Positions 23,955 through 35,785 of a stretch of 64,000 nucleotides of DNA are shown here, in pieces. The DNA is from Chrysemys picta bellii. Taxonomy: Eukaryota > Chordata > Testudines > Emydidae. The DNA lies in NCBI RefSeq assembly GCF_011386835.1, contig NC_088796.1:31389011-31453010 (forward strand), written 5' to 3'. The translations under genes and the position numbers were made by a program. The first letter of the stretch is position 1, and each line of letters opens with the position of its first letter. The notes beneath the pieces were generated by a model, which had not been told where the DNA came from, searched no databases, and saw nothing but the letters and a program-made list of their open reading frames with translations.

Positions 23955-26237
23955 CAACCAGGGATCACCAGGGTGCAGTGTTACCAACTTTTGTGGTTTT
24001 TTGTGTTTGTTTTTTTAATCACAAATCTCACAATATTGGTGTTTTTCTTCAAACCTCTGCTCCTGGAGGCATGTGACTAAGTGAGAATCTCAGCCTTCAT
24101 TACCAAAAGCTTGAAAACATGACCTGGATGTACCATAGTGGCCCAGAAACCAAAGATGGCAAACAAAAGGAACCAAAACTCTGGTGTTGGACTTTAAAAC
24201 CAGGAGATTTAAAAAAAATCTCTTTATTTTGAAGGCGACTCATTATTGAATGCTTGGGATTTGGTGATACTTTGAAGCCCTGACCATACTGCTTTTTGCA
24301 CAACCTCACCCCTTACACCAGCCCTGCTGTGGTCAGATACACCAGGTTTAGAGCAAATTTGCACTGGCGATGCAACATTGTGCCCTGAAAGCAAGAGAGA
24401 ATCTGGGCCTACATTTCTAACAAGGTTAATTTAATGCCATCAAACTTTTTTTACTTCACTCTGTTGAAAGATCCATCAAATCGGTTGGCTGTACAAGGCA
24501 ATCGGCTAGGGTTAAGGGTCACCATAATTAAAATTTTGAATGATCTATTTGAAAATGTTTCTCAACATTAGATTTTGTAATGCCTTTATTAAAACAAAAA
24601 CACATCCCAAATACAAATTTTTGATCCTGAGCTTCAGTGGATAGTGTCCCTTTAATTCTCATCCAATGATTATATTGTGCACCTCTAAGGGCTATTTTTT
24701 TTTTTCTGAAAGCAACTTACACAGTCATCTATAAAAATACAGTTCATTGCCCCAGGAAAAGCAAACTCTTAAATTATTAAGTACGGTGAAGCTCCATAAA
24801 AGTGCAGTAAATTATAGCCCTCTAAGTTCCCTCTTTATTTCCACCCATTTAAAAAAATGTAGATTTGATGTCAGTTCAGATTTTTAATATTTAATTTCTA
24901 TCTGAAGAAAATGATTGGTAAAGACAATGCTGTTCGTTTAAGTAAAGTGGTAGGTGAAATTTAAAACATCAACACATTATTGTCTGAAGTAAAATAATAC
25001 TACCTGTAATCTTAATGTTTTAGCCTTTCTTATAGCAAAAATACATCTATACGTATAAAATTTGCTCATCCACCACTTTTAAGCTGCACTAAAAACTGCC
25101 TAAGTGGTACTACAGTCAGCAGTTTACCTATATACTTATGCATGTAATTTGTCATCCATTTGTCTCTTTGGGATTTGGCAATAATTTCTTCCAGTTATAG
25201 CATTCATTTCAAAAGATTTTTTCCCCCTGCGCCGCTTCCCCTCCGCCCTTCCCCTCACCCGCCCCCCCCCCCCCCCCCATGCTCCTTGGTAATTGGCAGA
25301 GGAAGGAATGGAGGCTGAGGTATTATAAACTAACAGGTGGCATTTCAGCTGCTGTGAATATAATGAATGTTGGATCTGCTGTTGCAAAGTTAAACTGCCC
25401 TTGTTATCCATTATCCCTCTCACTCCATGTGGAAGATCTACCACTACTGCCAGACTTTTCAAGGAGGAAGGGCTTTTCACAATCTGAGAATAAATAAGTA
25501 AATGATCTACAAATAGAATAATTTCAAACAAGAACAATGAAAATCTGAACTACTAAAATACTTAACTTCATATTTTAAGATTTGTATGTAGCTCAGACTG
25601 ATCAGTGTTGCCAATCCCAAGAGTTCAAATATCAAGACATGGGATATTTATGATTTGAGTTTGATCCTGAAGCAAACATCCAGTCCCTTTGGTTATTGTC
25701 AATAATACTCTTCAGTCAATTTCAATAAATATATCTTTATTACTTGGGCTAGGTTAATTCACCATCTGAGTAAGGAAGAAATACATATTTATTATGGTCA
25801 GGAGTTTAAGGGACTGCCTTGCTCCTCAGACAATTTGGGATTCTCTATGGTTTTTAGCGCTGTTTCGGGGTAGTTCTATTTCATTGGAGATGGTTCTATT
25901 TGTAGAATCTATCCTATTTCTGTTTGTAGATCATTTATTAAAAATGGGTAAGAGGTCTGCTATTTTTGGTACAGAGTACAAAATGTTATGTTAATCCCAG
26001 AGTATAAAATGTTATGTTATAGTCAATAACTGTATATCAAGAGAGGGGCATAAGGATATTAGAACTGAAGAAGGAATCTGCATGGGAGAAGATGAGGTTT
26101 AATTATGGAGGAGAATTTTTGCATGCTTAAATTGGGGGTAGAGGGACAACAAACAAAATCTGTTACATACTTACTATAATCCTAATCACTTTCCTTATAT
26201 GTTGCATCCCTTTTGTCCACACCCTTCACCTGTCATC
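23955..26237. other. Intergenic; nothing recognised
   Basis: AT-rich with a C-rich tract at about 25226-25278. No coding segment, RNA gene or defined mobile element end was recognised. Confidence 0.4.
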
Positions 26238-26360
26238 TTAGGGTATGTCTACACTGGCAGAGTTACAGAGCCAGCAGTTAAAGCATTGCTAAGAGAGCGC
26301 TGAAGGGAAACCGCTGTGGTGTGTTCACACTGTCAGCTGCCTGCGCAATAGTGTGTTCAC

Positions 26361-27176
26361 TAGGGTTACCATATTTTGTGCCTCCAAATGGAGGACACTC
26401 CACGGCCCACGGCCCCGCCCCCAGCCCCGCCCACACCCCTGCCCAACCCCGCCCCCTCCCCAAAGTCTCCGCCCCCTCCCCTGCTTCCCGCGAATATTTG
26501 ATTCGCGGGAAGCCTGAAGCAGGTAAGGGGGGTGTGGGGGGAGGAGGCGCGGCCCAGGCTGGCCCCCCGGCGTTTCCAGCCTGGGTCAGCTCGGGGCCTG
26601 GGGTGCCGGCCCCGGCCGACCACCCCCGGCCCGCCCAGCACTGCCGGCCCCCGGCGGCCCGGCGCACCCCCCGGCTCCCGGCCCCGCGGGCCCGGCTCCC
26701 CGCCGGCCCAGCTGACCGGCTCCCCGCCGGCCCGGCTGACCCGGCTCCCCGCCAGCCGGGGTCCCCGGGGGCCCGGCTGACCCGGCCGGGGTCCCCGGGG
26801 GCCCGGCTGACCTGGCTCCCCGCTGGCCGGGGTCCCCGGAGGCCCGGCTGACGCGGCTCCCCGCCGGCCGGGGTCCCCGCGGGCCCGGCTGACCCGGCTC
26901 CCCGCCGGCCCGGCTCCCCGCGGGCCCGGCTGACCCGGCTCCCCGCCGGCCCGGCTGACCCGGCTCCCCGCCGGCCGGGGTCCCCGCCGGCCCGGCTGAC
27001 CCGGCTCCCCGCCGGCCGGGGTCCCCGCGGGCCCGGCTGACCCGGCTCCCCGCGGGCCCGGCTGACCTCCCGATTTTCCCGGACATGCCCGGCTTTTGGG
27101 GATTTCCCCCCGGACGGGGATTTGAGCCCCCAAAAGCCGGACATGTCCGGGAAAATCCGGACGTATGGTAACCCTA
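26361..27176. mobile_element. hAT-type element carrying a GC-rich minisatellite, nested in Harbinger
   Basis: Inverted ends TAGGGTTACCATA and TATGGTAACCCTA are flanked by a perfect 8-bp duplication GTGTTCAC (26353-26360, 27177-27184). The unduplicated Harbinger sequence continues on both sides. The terminal regions also share CCGGACATGTCCGG-type palindromes near the right end. Open frames of up to 288 codons here, on both strands, are Gly/Pro/Arg/Ala repeats from the GC array and not genes. Confidence 0.9.
26690..27066. repeat. GC-rich minisatellite array
   Basis: Tandem, partly scrambled units built from GGCCCGGCTGACC, CGGCTCCCCGC and GGCCGGGGTCCCCG. Unit length varies from about 20 to 45 bp. 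Likely length-polymorphic and hard to assemble. Confidence 0.85.
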
Positions 27177-27429
27177 GTGTTCACACTTGTGGCACTTGTA
27201 GCAGTATTCAGAGCAGTGTACTCTGGGCAGCTATCCCACAGAGCATCTCTTCTCTTCTGCCACTAAGAGTTGTGGGAAGGCGGAGGGGGTCACGGGGCAT
27301 CCTGGGTCCTGTCCCAGTGCCCCGTGATGCCTTGCTTCACATCCAAGCAATCCCTGTGCTTCTGTCCGCATTTGGCCCCATCTTTCAACGGTTTGTGTAC
27401 TGTGCGTTCTGCGTCTTCGGTGTGCAGGA

Positions 27430-28614
27430 ATGGATCCTGCACTGTTGACCAATATGCTGCTTGCTCTCACTAACACATCACGAGTGGCAGTGGAGTTATT
27501 CCTTAAACTACAAAGGCACGAAGAGTTTGACATTGATCTCGCCATGTGTAGTAGCTACAACATGAGATTGCTTGTGGCATTCACGTAGGTGCTGACCACA
27601 GTGAAATGCCACTTTTGGGCTCAGGATACAAGCATTGAGTGGTGGGATCACATCGTCATGCACGTCTAGGATGATGAGCAGTGACTGTAGAACTTTTGGA
27701 TGAGGAAAACCACATTCATGGGACTGTGTGATGAGCTTGCCCCAGCCCTGCGGCGCAAGGACACAAGAATGAGAGCTGCCCTGCCATTGGAGAAGCACGT
27801 GGCTATTGCACTATGGAACCAGTTTAGAGTGAGAAAGTTGATCGTTGGACTCGTGTTGACAGAAGTGTGTAAGGCCATTAATCGCATCCTGCTCCGAAAG
27901 ACCGTGACTTTGGGAAACATGCGTGACATTGTGGATAAATGGGCTTCCCTAACTGCGGAGGGGCGATAGATGGCATGCATATTCCAATTTTAGCACCAGA
28001 CCACCTAGCCACCGAGAACATTAATCAGAAGGGGTATTTCTCAATGGTTCTCCAGGCGCTTGTGGATCACAGTGGGTATTTCACAGATATTAACGCAGGC
28101 TGGTCCGGAAAGGTGCATGACACACGCATATTTCAGAACCCTGTTCAGGAAGCTGCAAGCAGGGACTTTTTTCCTGGACGAGAAGATCACCGTAGGGGAA
28201 GTCAAAATGCTCATTGTGATCCTGGGAGACCCTGCCTACCCCTTAATGCCATGGTTTATGAAGCCATACATGGGGCACCTTCACAGCAGCAAGGAGTGGT
28301 TCAACAACAGGCTGAGCAAGTGCAGAATGGCTGTTGAGTGTGTTTTTGGCTATTTAAAGGCCCACTGGCGCTGCCTATATGGGATGCTGAACCTGGCCAA
28401 TGACAATATTCCTATCCTTATAGCTGCTTGCTGTACACTCCATAATATTTGTAAAGGGAAGGGTGAAAGCTTCACTCGGGACTGGACTGCTGAGGCTCAG
28501 TGCCTGGAGGCTGAATTTGAACAGCCAGTGACCAGGGTTATTAGAGGGGCACAGCGCAGGGCCATAAGGATCAGGGATGCCTTGAGGCAACAATTTGAAG
28601 CTGAAAGCCACTAA
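27430..28614 (+). pseudogene. Harbinger DDE transposase (HARBI1-like), broken
   Basis: A DDE_4-type nuclease reading starts at the ATG at 27430 (MDPALLTN). The part to about 27690 has several stops. The reading then runs in three segments: 27700-27950, about 27940-28150 in another frame, and about 28140-28614 back in the first frame, so there are two frameshifts. Catalytic motifs survive: AIDG (first Asp), GKVHDTRIF (second Asp) and VECVFG (Glu), plus the family block LGDPAYPLMPW. Compared with the family pattern as I recall it, roughly a dozen residues are missing after VAIALWN. The C-terminal segment ends naturally at TAA. It would have cut and joined the element at TTA targets, but cannot make a working protein as read. 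Confidence 0.9.
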
Positions 28615-29178
28615 TATTTGTTGCTATGCTCAGAAGTGCAGTGCTTGTAATGCTAGGAGGTGATTGTGATTGGTGCAGATGATGCACTATGAAGGTGTAA
28701 GAAAATTGCTTGTTGCTTTGCAGGGCTCTGTTTGCTTTCAATTAATGGAATAAACATTGCTTTCAAACCAAACCAATTATTTTATTAATTATAAAAAAAC
28801 AACAACTGGAGGAGAGAGACAAACAAAAAAACACAGGGGGTCGGGGGAAGGCAGGGTGCCAGGAGGAGGTGGGGTTCTGGGACTGTTAAAGATTTGTGTA
28901 TGTCCAGGTATCATATCCTACCTTCTCCTTTAGAGTTCAGTGCAGTGGGTACTGTACTTCAGCAGGGCTAAACTGTAGAGGGAAAGGTGTTGAGTGCAGT
29001 GGTTACTGGGAGTCCACAGGACTGGACTGTGACGAGGCAGGAGTGGAATGTAGTGGGTACAGACTGGAACCAGGAGGTTGATAACAGTGTGTTGGCGGTG
29101 TCTGGGGGGCACATGGGAATGAGTTTTGCAACAGCAGCTGCAGGGGAGGGCGGGCGCGCAGCTACTTGGTTTGCGGTG

Positions 29179-30679
29179 CTAGTAGTGCTGGAATGTGTCC
29201 TCTTGGCGCTCCATAACATTTAAGAGCCGCTCCGTGGCTTCATTCTGGCATGCCACATTCTCCTTTCGGTCCCTCTTCTTGCTGTCCTGACACTCATTCA
29301 ATTCTTGTTTTTTTGGTCATGGAGTGCATCATGACATCATGCAGAAAGTCCTCTTTAGTTCTTTGTGGCCGCTTTCTAATTCTGCGCAGCCGTTCAGCTG
29401 GCGATACCAAAGAGGGAGGCTGGGGTCCCAAGCTCATACCTGTGAAGCCAAAATGCAACATTTTACAGAAGCAGTATTGTTTGCAACACATGGACCACTG
29501 ATTCAGTGATGTAAAACACAGCCTATTCACATACCTGTCACTAACTGGCTGACCCCAGGCAAGCACACATTAGCCACAAGACCCCCAAAATGGTGAGTAA
29601 CCACAGGGACAGGGGAAATCAGTGTTCTGGAACCATACTGTACACTGGTCACATGGCTCTTGGGGAGAGCCAGCACGGTGTGTGTGTGTGTGTGGGGGGG
29701 GGGTTATAATCATTACTGTCCTCACATTTTCCACAAACTGTGTTCATTATGAAAGATATCTCACTGCTGAGGGTGAGCAGGGAATCAATGGAGGGTCTTT
29801 TCCAAGACTGTGGCTTCTGCCCTGGCCCTTATGCGGCTCGCCTGTGTGCAGCAATGGTCCCCCACCCCGTGATAGCAGAGCGGTGTGGGAAAGTTACCCT
29901 TAATGGGGCAAGAAACAAAGCAGCTTTGCCAAAGAACCTGCGGATTGCCCAGTATCTCTGAGAGTTTTGTGGAGATCTCTGAGGCAGATTCCCATGAAGA
30001 AAGGGAATCAACACCCAGTTCCGCCACTCAGACTAGGCATGTGGTGATACACGCATCATACAGACCCAAGCCTACTTTTTGAAACCCTCTTGCCCCCCAA
30101 TCGTTTCAGCGATTCCCAAAATAAAAGCCACTTACCAGGGGCCTCCTCTCCTGTTTGCACTTTGCCAAGCTCCAACAGCTGTGACTGGCTAGTCTTCTCC
30201 AGGGTAGAAAACAGCTCCTGGCTGCATGCATCTCTGACCTCCGAGTCGTCCTCTGCCTCTGGGTCCCCCTCCACATACTTATCCAAGATTTCCTCCTCCT
30301 GGCTCAATCCACTCTCGACTGGCACGTGAGCCACCGAAGTATCTACAGTGGCCTTCACAGTGGAGGTGGAGTCGCCCCTGAGTATTGTGTCCAGCTCTTT
30401 GTAGAACCGGCAGCTCGTGGGCACAGCACAGGAATGGCGGTTTGCCTCCCGCGCCTTGTGGTAGGCGTTCTGCAGCTAATTCACTTTGACCCTGCACTGT
30501 AGTGTGTCCTGGTCATGGTCCCTTTCGGTCATGCATCGTGAAATCTGTCCATAGGTATCATAATTCCTATGGCTGGAGCGCAGCTCGGACTGGACAGCCT
30601 CCTCTCCCCAAACGCTGATGAGGTCCAGCAGCTCGGTATTGCTCCAAGCAGGGGATCACCTGGTGCATGGAGCAGGCAT
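29179..30679 (-). pseudogene. Harbinger Myb/SANT-like DNA-binding gene, broken
   Basis: Two exons on the - strand. Exon 1 runs from the ATG at 30679 to 30136 and ends at a GGTAAGT donor. Exon 2 runs from 29439, after a TTCACAG acceptor, to a TAG at 29179. Exon 1 holds a SANT/trihelix domain (SNTELLDLISVWGEEAV ... TLQCRVKV ... CRFYKELDTILRG) followed by an acidic linker and CSQELFST. Exon 2 holds SPAERLRRIRKRPQRTKEDF and a downstream ATERLLNVMERQ helix. Breaks: TGA at codon 8 (about 30656), TAG inside the SANT domain (30476-30478), and one extra A in an A7 run near 29310 that ends the frame early. Its job would have been to bind element DNA and partner the transposase. Confidence 0.88.
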
Positions 30680-31157
30680 GATCACCTGGAAAGATGTGCT
30701 GCGACCACTGCATGTGTCACCGAGCAAACTGGAAGGGGACGTTCAAAATTCCTAAGGAATTTAAGGAGTGGGGCTCACAGTTGGTCATCTGAGGGCAAGG
30801 CAGTAGAGTTCAAACCGATGACCAGAGAGGTGAGAACAGGCATTGTGGGACACCTCCCGGAGGCCAATCACAGCACTGTAATTGACCAGGATGTCTACAC
30901 TGGCACCACAGCACTGTAGCCCTGGCACAGAAAGTTGTACGCCTCTCGTCGGGGTGGTTTTCTTACAGTGCTGCAACTGCGCAGTCTCTGCGCACTAAGT
31001 GGCTTGGCAGTGAGTACACCTTGGGAGTTACAATGCAGAAACTTGCCAGAGTAGACAGGGCCTTAGATTATATACTCTTTAGTTAGGTCTACTCCTTCCC
31101 ATGTGTTTGGAAAGTGCTTAGCACACGATGGCTGCTATTGCAATCTACATAATTACT

Positions 31158-31570
31158 CGTATCAGAGGGGTAGCCGTGTTAGTCTGAATCTGTAAAAAGT
31201 CACAGAGGGTCCTGTGGCACCTTTAAGACTAACAGAAGTATTGGGAGCATAAGTTTTCGTGGGTAAGAACCTCACTTCTTCAGATGCAAGTAATGGAAAT
31301 CTCCAGAGGCAGGTATAAATCAGTATGGAGATAACGAGGTTAGTTCAATCAGGGAGGGTGAGGTGCTTTTCACTGTGTAACCTCAACTGCTAGCAGAGCA
31401 CCTCACCCTCCCTGATTGAACTAACCTCGTTATCTCCACACTGATTTATACCTGCCTCTCGAGATTTCCATTACTTGCATCTGAAGAAGTGAGGTTCTTA
31501 CCCACGAAAGCTTATGCTCCAAATACTTCTGTTAGTCTTAAAGGTGCCACAGGACCCTCTGTGACTTTTT
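31158..31570. mobile_element. Fold-back PLE insertion with long arms
   Basis: The left arm (31158 to about 31350) reads CAGAGGGGTAGCCGTGTTAG onward. The right arm (about 31385-31570) is its reverse complement, including GAGGTGCTTT/AGCACCTCACCCTCC. A perfect 12-bp duplication TACATAATTACT flanks it (31146-31157, 31571-31582). It is a near-palindrome of about 400 bp and noncoding. Confidence 0.9.
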
Positions 31571-31582
31571 ACATAATTACTA

Positions 31583-32406
31583 ACACATCATTTTCTTTTG
31601 CTAATTTGGAATGTGTAATATTTCCCTGTAGCACACATTTTTAAATGCATTCTAAAACTAATAATAGTGGTACACAGTGAAAAGTCTTATCCTGCACGCC
31701 ATGTCTGGGAAAAACTACTCTTGATGTTTTGCTAAATGTGTACTGCACAATTGAATTCAAACTTTATATCTAACTTCTGGCCTGCTCACAACAGTGTTTA
31801 AGTTGCTTCAGTTAAGCAACTTCCATAGGAGGCCATGATCAGAAAACAGTGCAGCCTAAAGGTAAGGTATGGTCACATGCTAACAAGAAGTTGATAGCTT
31901 ACACAGAATATTTTTCCTCAGGCTTTGCTTAAACTACATGTAGTCACTTCAGCTTCAAAAACAAAGGATTGATTTTTATCTTTCTTTTGTACTCTCAAAA
32001 CAAAACAAGTAGCTTCTAAGAAAAGGAAAAGGAAAAGGAAGCACTGCATGGCAGTGCTTAAATTGTAATAAAAGAGGTGTGAAGGGGCTCAAGCAATTAG
32101 GTGCCGGCACTCAAGCAATTTTTTTACATTCATAACTGATGCAGCAAATCCAGAGGTGCCGGGGCTATGAATTGCCAAGCCTAAAGGTGCTGGTGCTCTG
32201 CTGTTTGGATATGAAAAGTACTCAACAAAAATATATCCTAAAATGACCCTTAATAGGGGGCATGGATCAATGTTCATGTTGCACTCCCCATCAGTACCTA
32301 GCGCAAGCCGGGGAAGCTAATGATCCTACCAGCAGACCAAATTCGGTGATGAATCCTGGTCACGTGTCACCTGAGGCACGTTGCGCATACGCTAAGAAGA
32401 AGCAAG
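31583..32406. other. Intergenic; nothing recognised
   Basis: Includes a (GGAAAA)n-like stretch at about 32020-32040. No gene or defined repeat end. Confidence 0.4.
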
Positions 32407-32590
32407 GCTGCCCAGAGGGGGGGGCAAGTGGGGCAATTTGACCCAGGCCCTGGGCCCCGCAGGGGCCCCCACGAGAGTTTGCAGGGGGCCCCACGAGAGT
32501 TTTCGGCGGGTGTTCGGTGGCAGGTCCTTCAGCGCCGCTGAACACAGCCGGGTCGAGTGAAGGACCCGCTGCCGAAGACCCTATCTACAG
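32407..32590. mobile_element. GC-rich miniature element fragment (hAT-like)
   Basis: Begins AGGCTGCCCAGAGGGGGG, like the left end of the 3195-3345 element. Contains two copies of a CACGAGAGTTT word and a GGCAGGTCCTTC block like that in 19008-19255. The right end is not clear, so no target duplication can be given. Confidence 0.5.
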
Positions 32591-33580
32591 AATATCTTCT
32601 TCACTATGTGATTCAGATGGAAAACTCTCCTCAATATTGCTGAAGTTCTTTGCACAAGTGTTAAGGAGCACTGCCTTGGCAGACTGTGAGGAGTAGATAG
32701 GAAAGAGATTAGAGCTGTGAAGGCAGATATTGATAGGAAAGGAACCTGGAGACACCTTCAGCCCACCATAGAGAGGAGGAAACGGATTCCTATAGTTATG
32801 TGCTGTGTGCGTGTATTCAGAACACTTACTTGTGCTTTGTTACAGAGAAAAGGCTTCCATGGGCCATGAAACAAATTATTTTTTAAATTCATCAGAATGC
32901 ATTTGATTGCAATATATTGGTAACAACTGGAAGAGACACATAATTTAAGTATATTAAAATGTTCAAAGCTGCACAGATTCCCAAACAGAATATATAAAAC
33001 TATATCGATGCCCAGATATTAGCTCCTGAACAATTAGAAACATTACATGTCTCTCGTAAAAGATATTAAAATATCTCTCTCATATATATCATAAATTGTA
33101 AAGTATTTGATGGGCCATATGGTACTAAAGGAAATAGATTTCTGAAATTAGGATCAGATATATGAGTAACCATGGTTTTCCTGTGTATTGGTTTTCCTCA
33201 TGACTTAATTTGTTGTTCAAAAACAATTCATAGAGTAATTTCTACCATGTTTAAAGAAATAAGACTAAAGGCCTAGTCCTGCAACTCTTACTTGTGCAAG
33301 TAATCCTCTGTCACACAGGATGAAAACTCACTTCAGCCTAGTGTAATTGGAGTTGATGCAGGTTGGGAAGTAACATTTATCTCCCAGGGGAAAGAGTATG
33401 GGCTACCATAGAACCTGTCAGAGCAGCTGCATCCCTCACGGCCAGTTACTAGGAGAACTTGGAGCATTGGATCTGGAGAATTGTGAATCCACAGGCCTGC
33501 TGTCAGTCCAAACCCAAAGTGGCTGTAACAGCGGTGATCTTTCTCCTTTAAGGGGGTAGGGGTCAGCCAGCCTGACCATG
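32591..33580. other. Intergenic; nothing recognised
   Basis: AT-rich unique-looking sequence. No gene. Confidence 0.4.
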
Positions 33581-34468
33581 GCATAGCCCTGTCAGGTTTC
33601 AGGAGTTTTGATATAAACAAGAGCTTTGGAAATGGCAGAGGCATATACTAGGAGAGAGGAAGTGGACCTGCAGGAATAGTTAGTGGTTGAGGAAAAACCT
33701 GTGCTACTGTTCTGTCAAGGGTCTGAGACCAGGAGGCTTGTAGGACAAAGTTCCCTTCTCTCCCAGCCAAATAGGAGAAGCCCTGAGAAGAAGGGCAGTG
33801 CATATGCTAACTCTTCCCTAATAACAAAGACTCAAGCAGGAGGAGGTGTGCTGACCCCTCCCAGCCTAGGGATGAAAGGACTGAGTGGAAAGGGACCTGC
33901 TGGGAGAAGCTGGCTGCTGACTGAAGGTGGTTTGAATTAAACCCAGCTCAGAGGGAGGGCTGGGGGACTTCTGATCTAAGGAGAGGAAGCCTACCTGAAC
34001 TATTATACGGACCCCAAAAGGAGCACTATCAGACTCCTGAACTTGTGAGGAAGCCTGTTTGAATTAGCACCCTGACCCCAGAAGAAGGTTTGGCCTGGAG
34101 GGGTAAAGTTTTGTATTTGTAAAAAAGTTAATAAATAAGACCCCCACAAAGGGTATCTTGTTCTCAGTACTTTAGTCTGGAGTAAATTATTGCAAGAACC
34201 AAGGAGCTGTGGGCAGTATGCCCACAGGACCATCCTGTGCCTCAAAGGGGGTGGTTGGAGACAGAGCCCTTCTACAGTGGTCTTTATGGGGCTGTATGGA
34301 GACCATTTCCTGATACCTCTGCAGGGCCACACAGCTGGCTGACCCTGCAAGGCAACCCAGAATTGTGAGGCCACTCACTAACACCTGCCTTCAGTGTGAG
34401 AAGCCTTGTTTGTACCTGCTAGGGATCAGCTCCCTGACACTCCAAGCCACAGGCAACTCAAGCACACC
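33581..34468. repeat. Unclassified interspersed repeat region
   Basis: The wording (GGACCTGCTGGGAGAAGCT, TTAATAAATAAGACCCCC) resembles LTR/polyadenylation regions of turtle repeats, but ends and family could not be established. Confidence 0.3.
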
Positions 34469-34476
34469 CATTTCTG

Positions 34477-34813
34477 CAGGCCCGCCGACAGAAATTCCAG
34501 GCCTGAGGGCTGGGGGGGGCCGTCCCTAGGGGGGCGGGGCCTGGGGCAGAAGTGATGAATCCGTCACTTCTGGGACCGCCCGTCACTCCTAGGCGTGCAC
34601 GACCACTCTGGGCCCCACGCTTTGGGGGCCCCGTGGGCCGGCACGATTGGCCAGTCACGCATGTGCCTAGGAGACCTGTGGCCTCCCCAGGTGATTTAAA
34701 AAGGACCAGGGATCCTGGCCGCTGCAGCGGCATCACCTGGGGGCCCCCAGGCCCTTTTAAATCGCTTGGGCTCCTGGACAGTTGCTCCCTTTGCCCCCCT
34801 GTCGGTGGACCTG
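34477..34813. mobile_element. hAT-type miniature element, 337 bp
   Basis: Ends CAGGCCCGCCGACAG and CTGTCGGTGGACCTG are inverted repeats. Flanks CATTTCTG (34469-34476) and CATCTCTG (34814-34821) are an 8-bp duplication with one mismatch. GC-rich interior with GGGCCCC and CCTAGG palindromes. The open frames on both strands are compositional. Confidence 0.8.
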
Positions 34814-34821
34814 CATCTCTG

Positions 34822-35500
34822 CCCACGCAGGCTCCACTATCCCTCCTGCACGCTAGCGACAGGCACACTCTAACCTCCAGGCATCCCCCTGTAGTATCCA
34901 GCCTCTGTTTCACTGCTCTCAGAATTACCAGCTCCTCTGTTCCAAAAGGTGCACCACACACAGCGTACTAGTTACACTTAGAACACAGCTCCACTTAACA
35001 CAAAGCACTTAGATTTGTTCATAGAGAAAAGCAAGTGTAAATTCATTTAACAAAGAATAGAGATTCATATGCTAGCAAACAGAAATATAGGAAACAAAGG
35101 GTTGCATACAAAATGAGACCATAATGTACATTCTATAGCTGAAACTCAACAAGAAGCCATCTTGTCTAATAAGGTTCTGCTTACCCAAAAGTCTTTCGCT
35201 GTGTTTTTTAACCAGGATGGCTGAGGCTCTACTTTCATGAAACAAAGGCTACTGGCAGCTTATCTCCCCCAATGAAGGATGCCAGGGTGTGTTTTTGCAC
35301 CCCTTCGAGATTAGATCAGTTCTCTGTTGTCAGCTAAAGGAGGGTGTCCCCTCCCACACTGTTTACTGTTCATTTTCCTTCTAAAGTCACCATAAACTCT
35401 TTATTAGCACTTGACTCAGTATGCCAATAGACTTCTATTGGAGTACACACAATACACAATGGTCAGCTAGGGAGATAAGTGACTCCTACCTGGTGGAATC
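34822..35500. repeat. LTR-like tail region
   Basis: Sequence resuming after the hAT element (GCAGGCTCCACTATCCC, then TCCACTTAACACAAAGCA) reads like a reverse-strand retroviral LTR of the general type at 16924-18599. Boundaries and family are not certain. Confidence 0.35.
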
Positions 35501-35514
35501 TGTCTCCAGGCACG

Positions 35515-35670
35515 AGTGGAGGAAGCACATGCCTGGGGCGGCATTCCGTCCATTCTTGGGGCGGCAGAGTCCGGGCGGCTTTTTTTTTTTGCTTTGGGAG
35601 TTCCGGCAGTGGCAGTCCGAGCGGCTTTTTTTTTGCTTGGGGCAGCAAAAATGGTAGAGCCAGCCCTGGT
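35515..35670. mobile_element. hAT-type miniature element fragment
   Basis: Ends GTAGAGCCAGCCCTGG and carries two T-run/GCGGC modules (GGGCGGCTTTT and GAGCGGCTTTT). It is related to the 19008-19255 element but with a decayed left end. Confidence 0.5.
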
Positions 35671-35715
35671 CTCAACCTGTCATTCACTACAATGCCTTGA
35701 GAATGTAATTTACAA

Positions 35716-35785
35716 TCTCTCTCTCTCTCTCTCTGTATGTGTGTGTATATGTATGTCTGTATGTGTGTATATGTGTATATAAATC
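35716..35785. repeat. (TC)n/(TG)n/(TATG)n microsatellite
   Basis: CTCTCTCT passes into TGTATGTGTGTG and TATGTGTATA units. Confidence 0.85.

Larger units (their letters stand above)
26241..31062. mobile_element. PIF/Harbinger DNA transposon with both genes (degraded)
   Basis: Left end GGGTATGTCTACACTGGCA and right end TGCCAGAGTAGACAGGGCC are inverted repeats, flanked by TTA on each side (26238-26240, 31063-31065), the classic Harbinger 3-bp target. Inside lie the two genes expected of a complete element, in convergent orientation: a DDE transposase on + (about 27430-28614) and a Myb/SANT-like gene on - (29179-30679). Both are broken. A hAT element (26361-27176) inserted near the left end after this element arrived. 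In known Harbinger systems the Myb protein assists transposase nuclear import and end recognition. Confidence 0.9.

Noticed and set aside
26278..27144. Long open frames on both strands (up to 288 codons)
   Set aside because: Low-complexity Gly/Pro/Arg/Ala translations of the GC minisatellite inside a hAT element; no domain, and open on both strands because the array lacks AT-rich stop codons.
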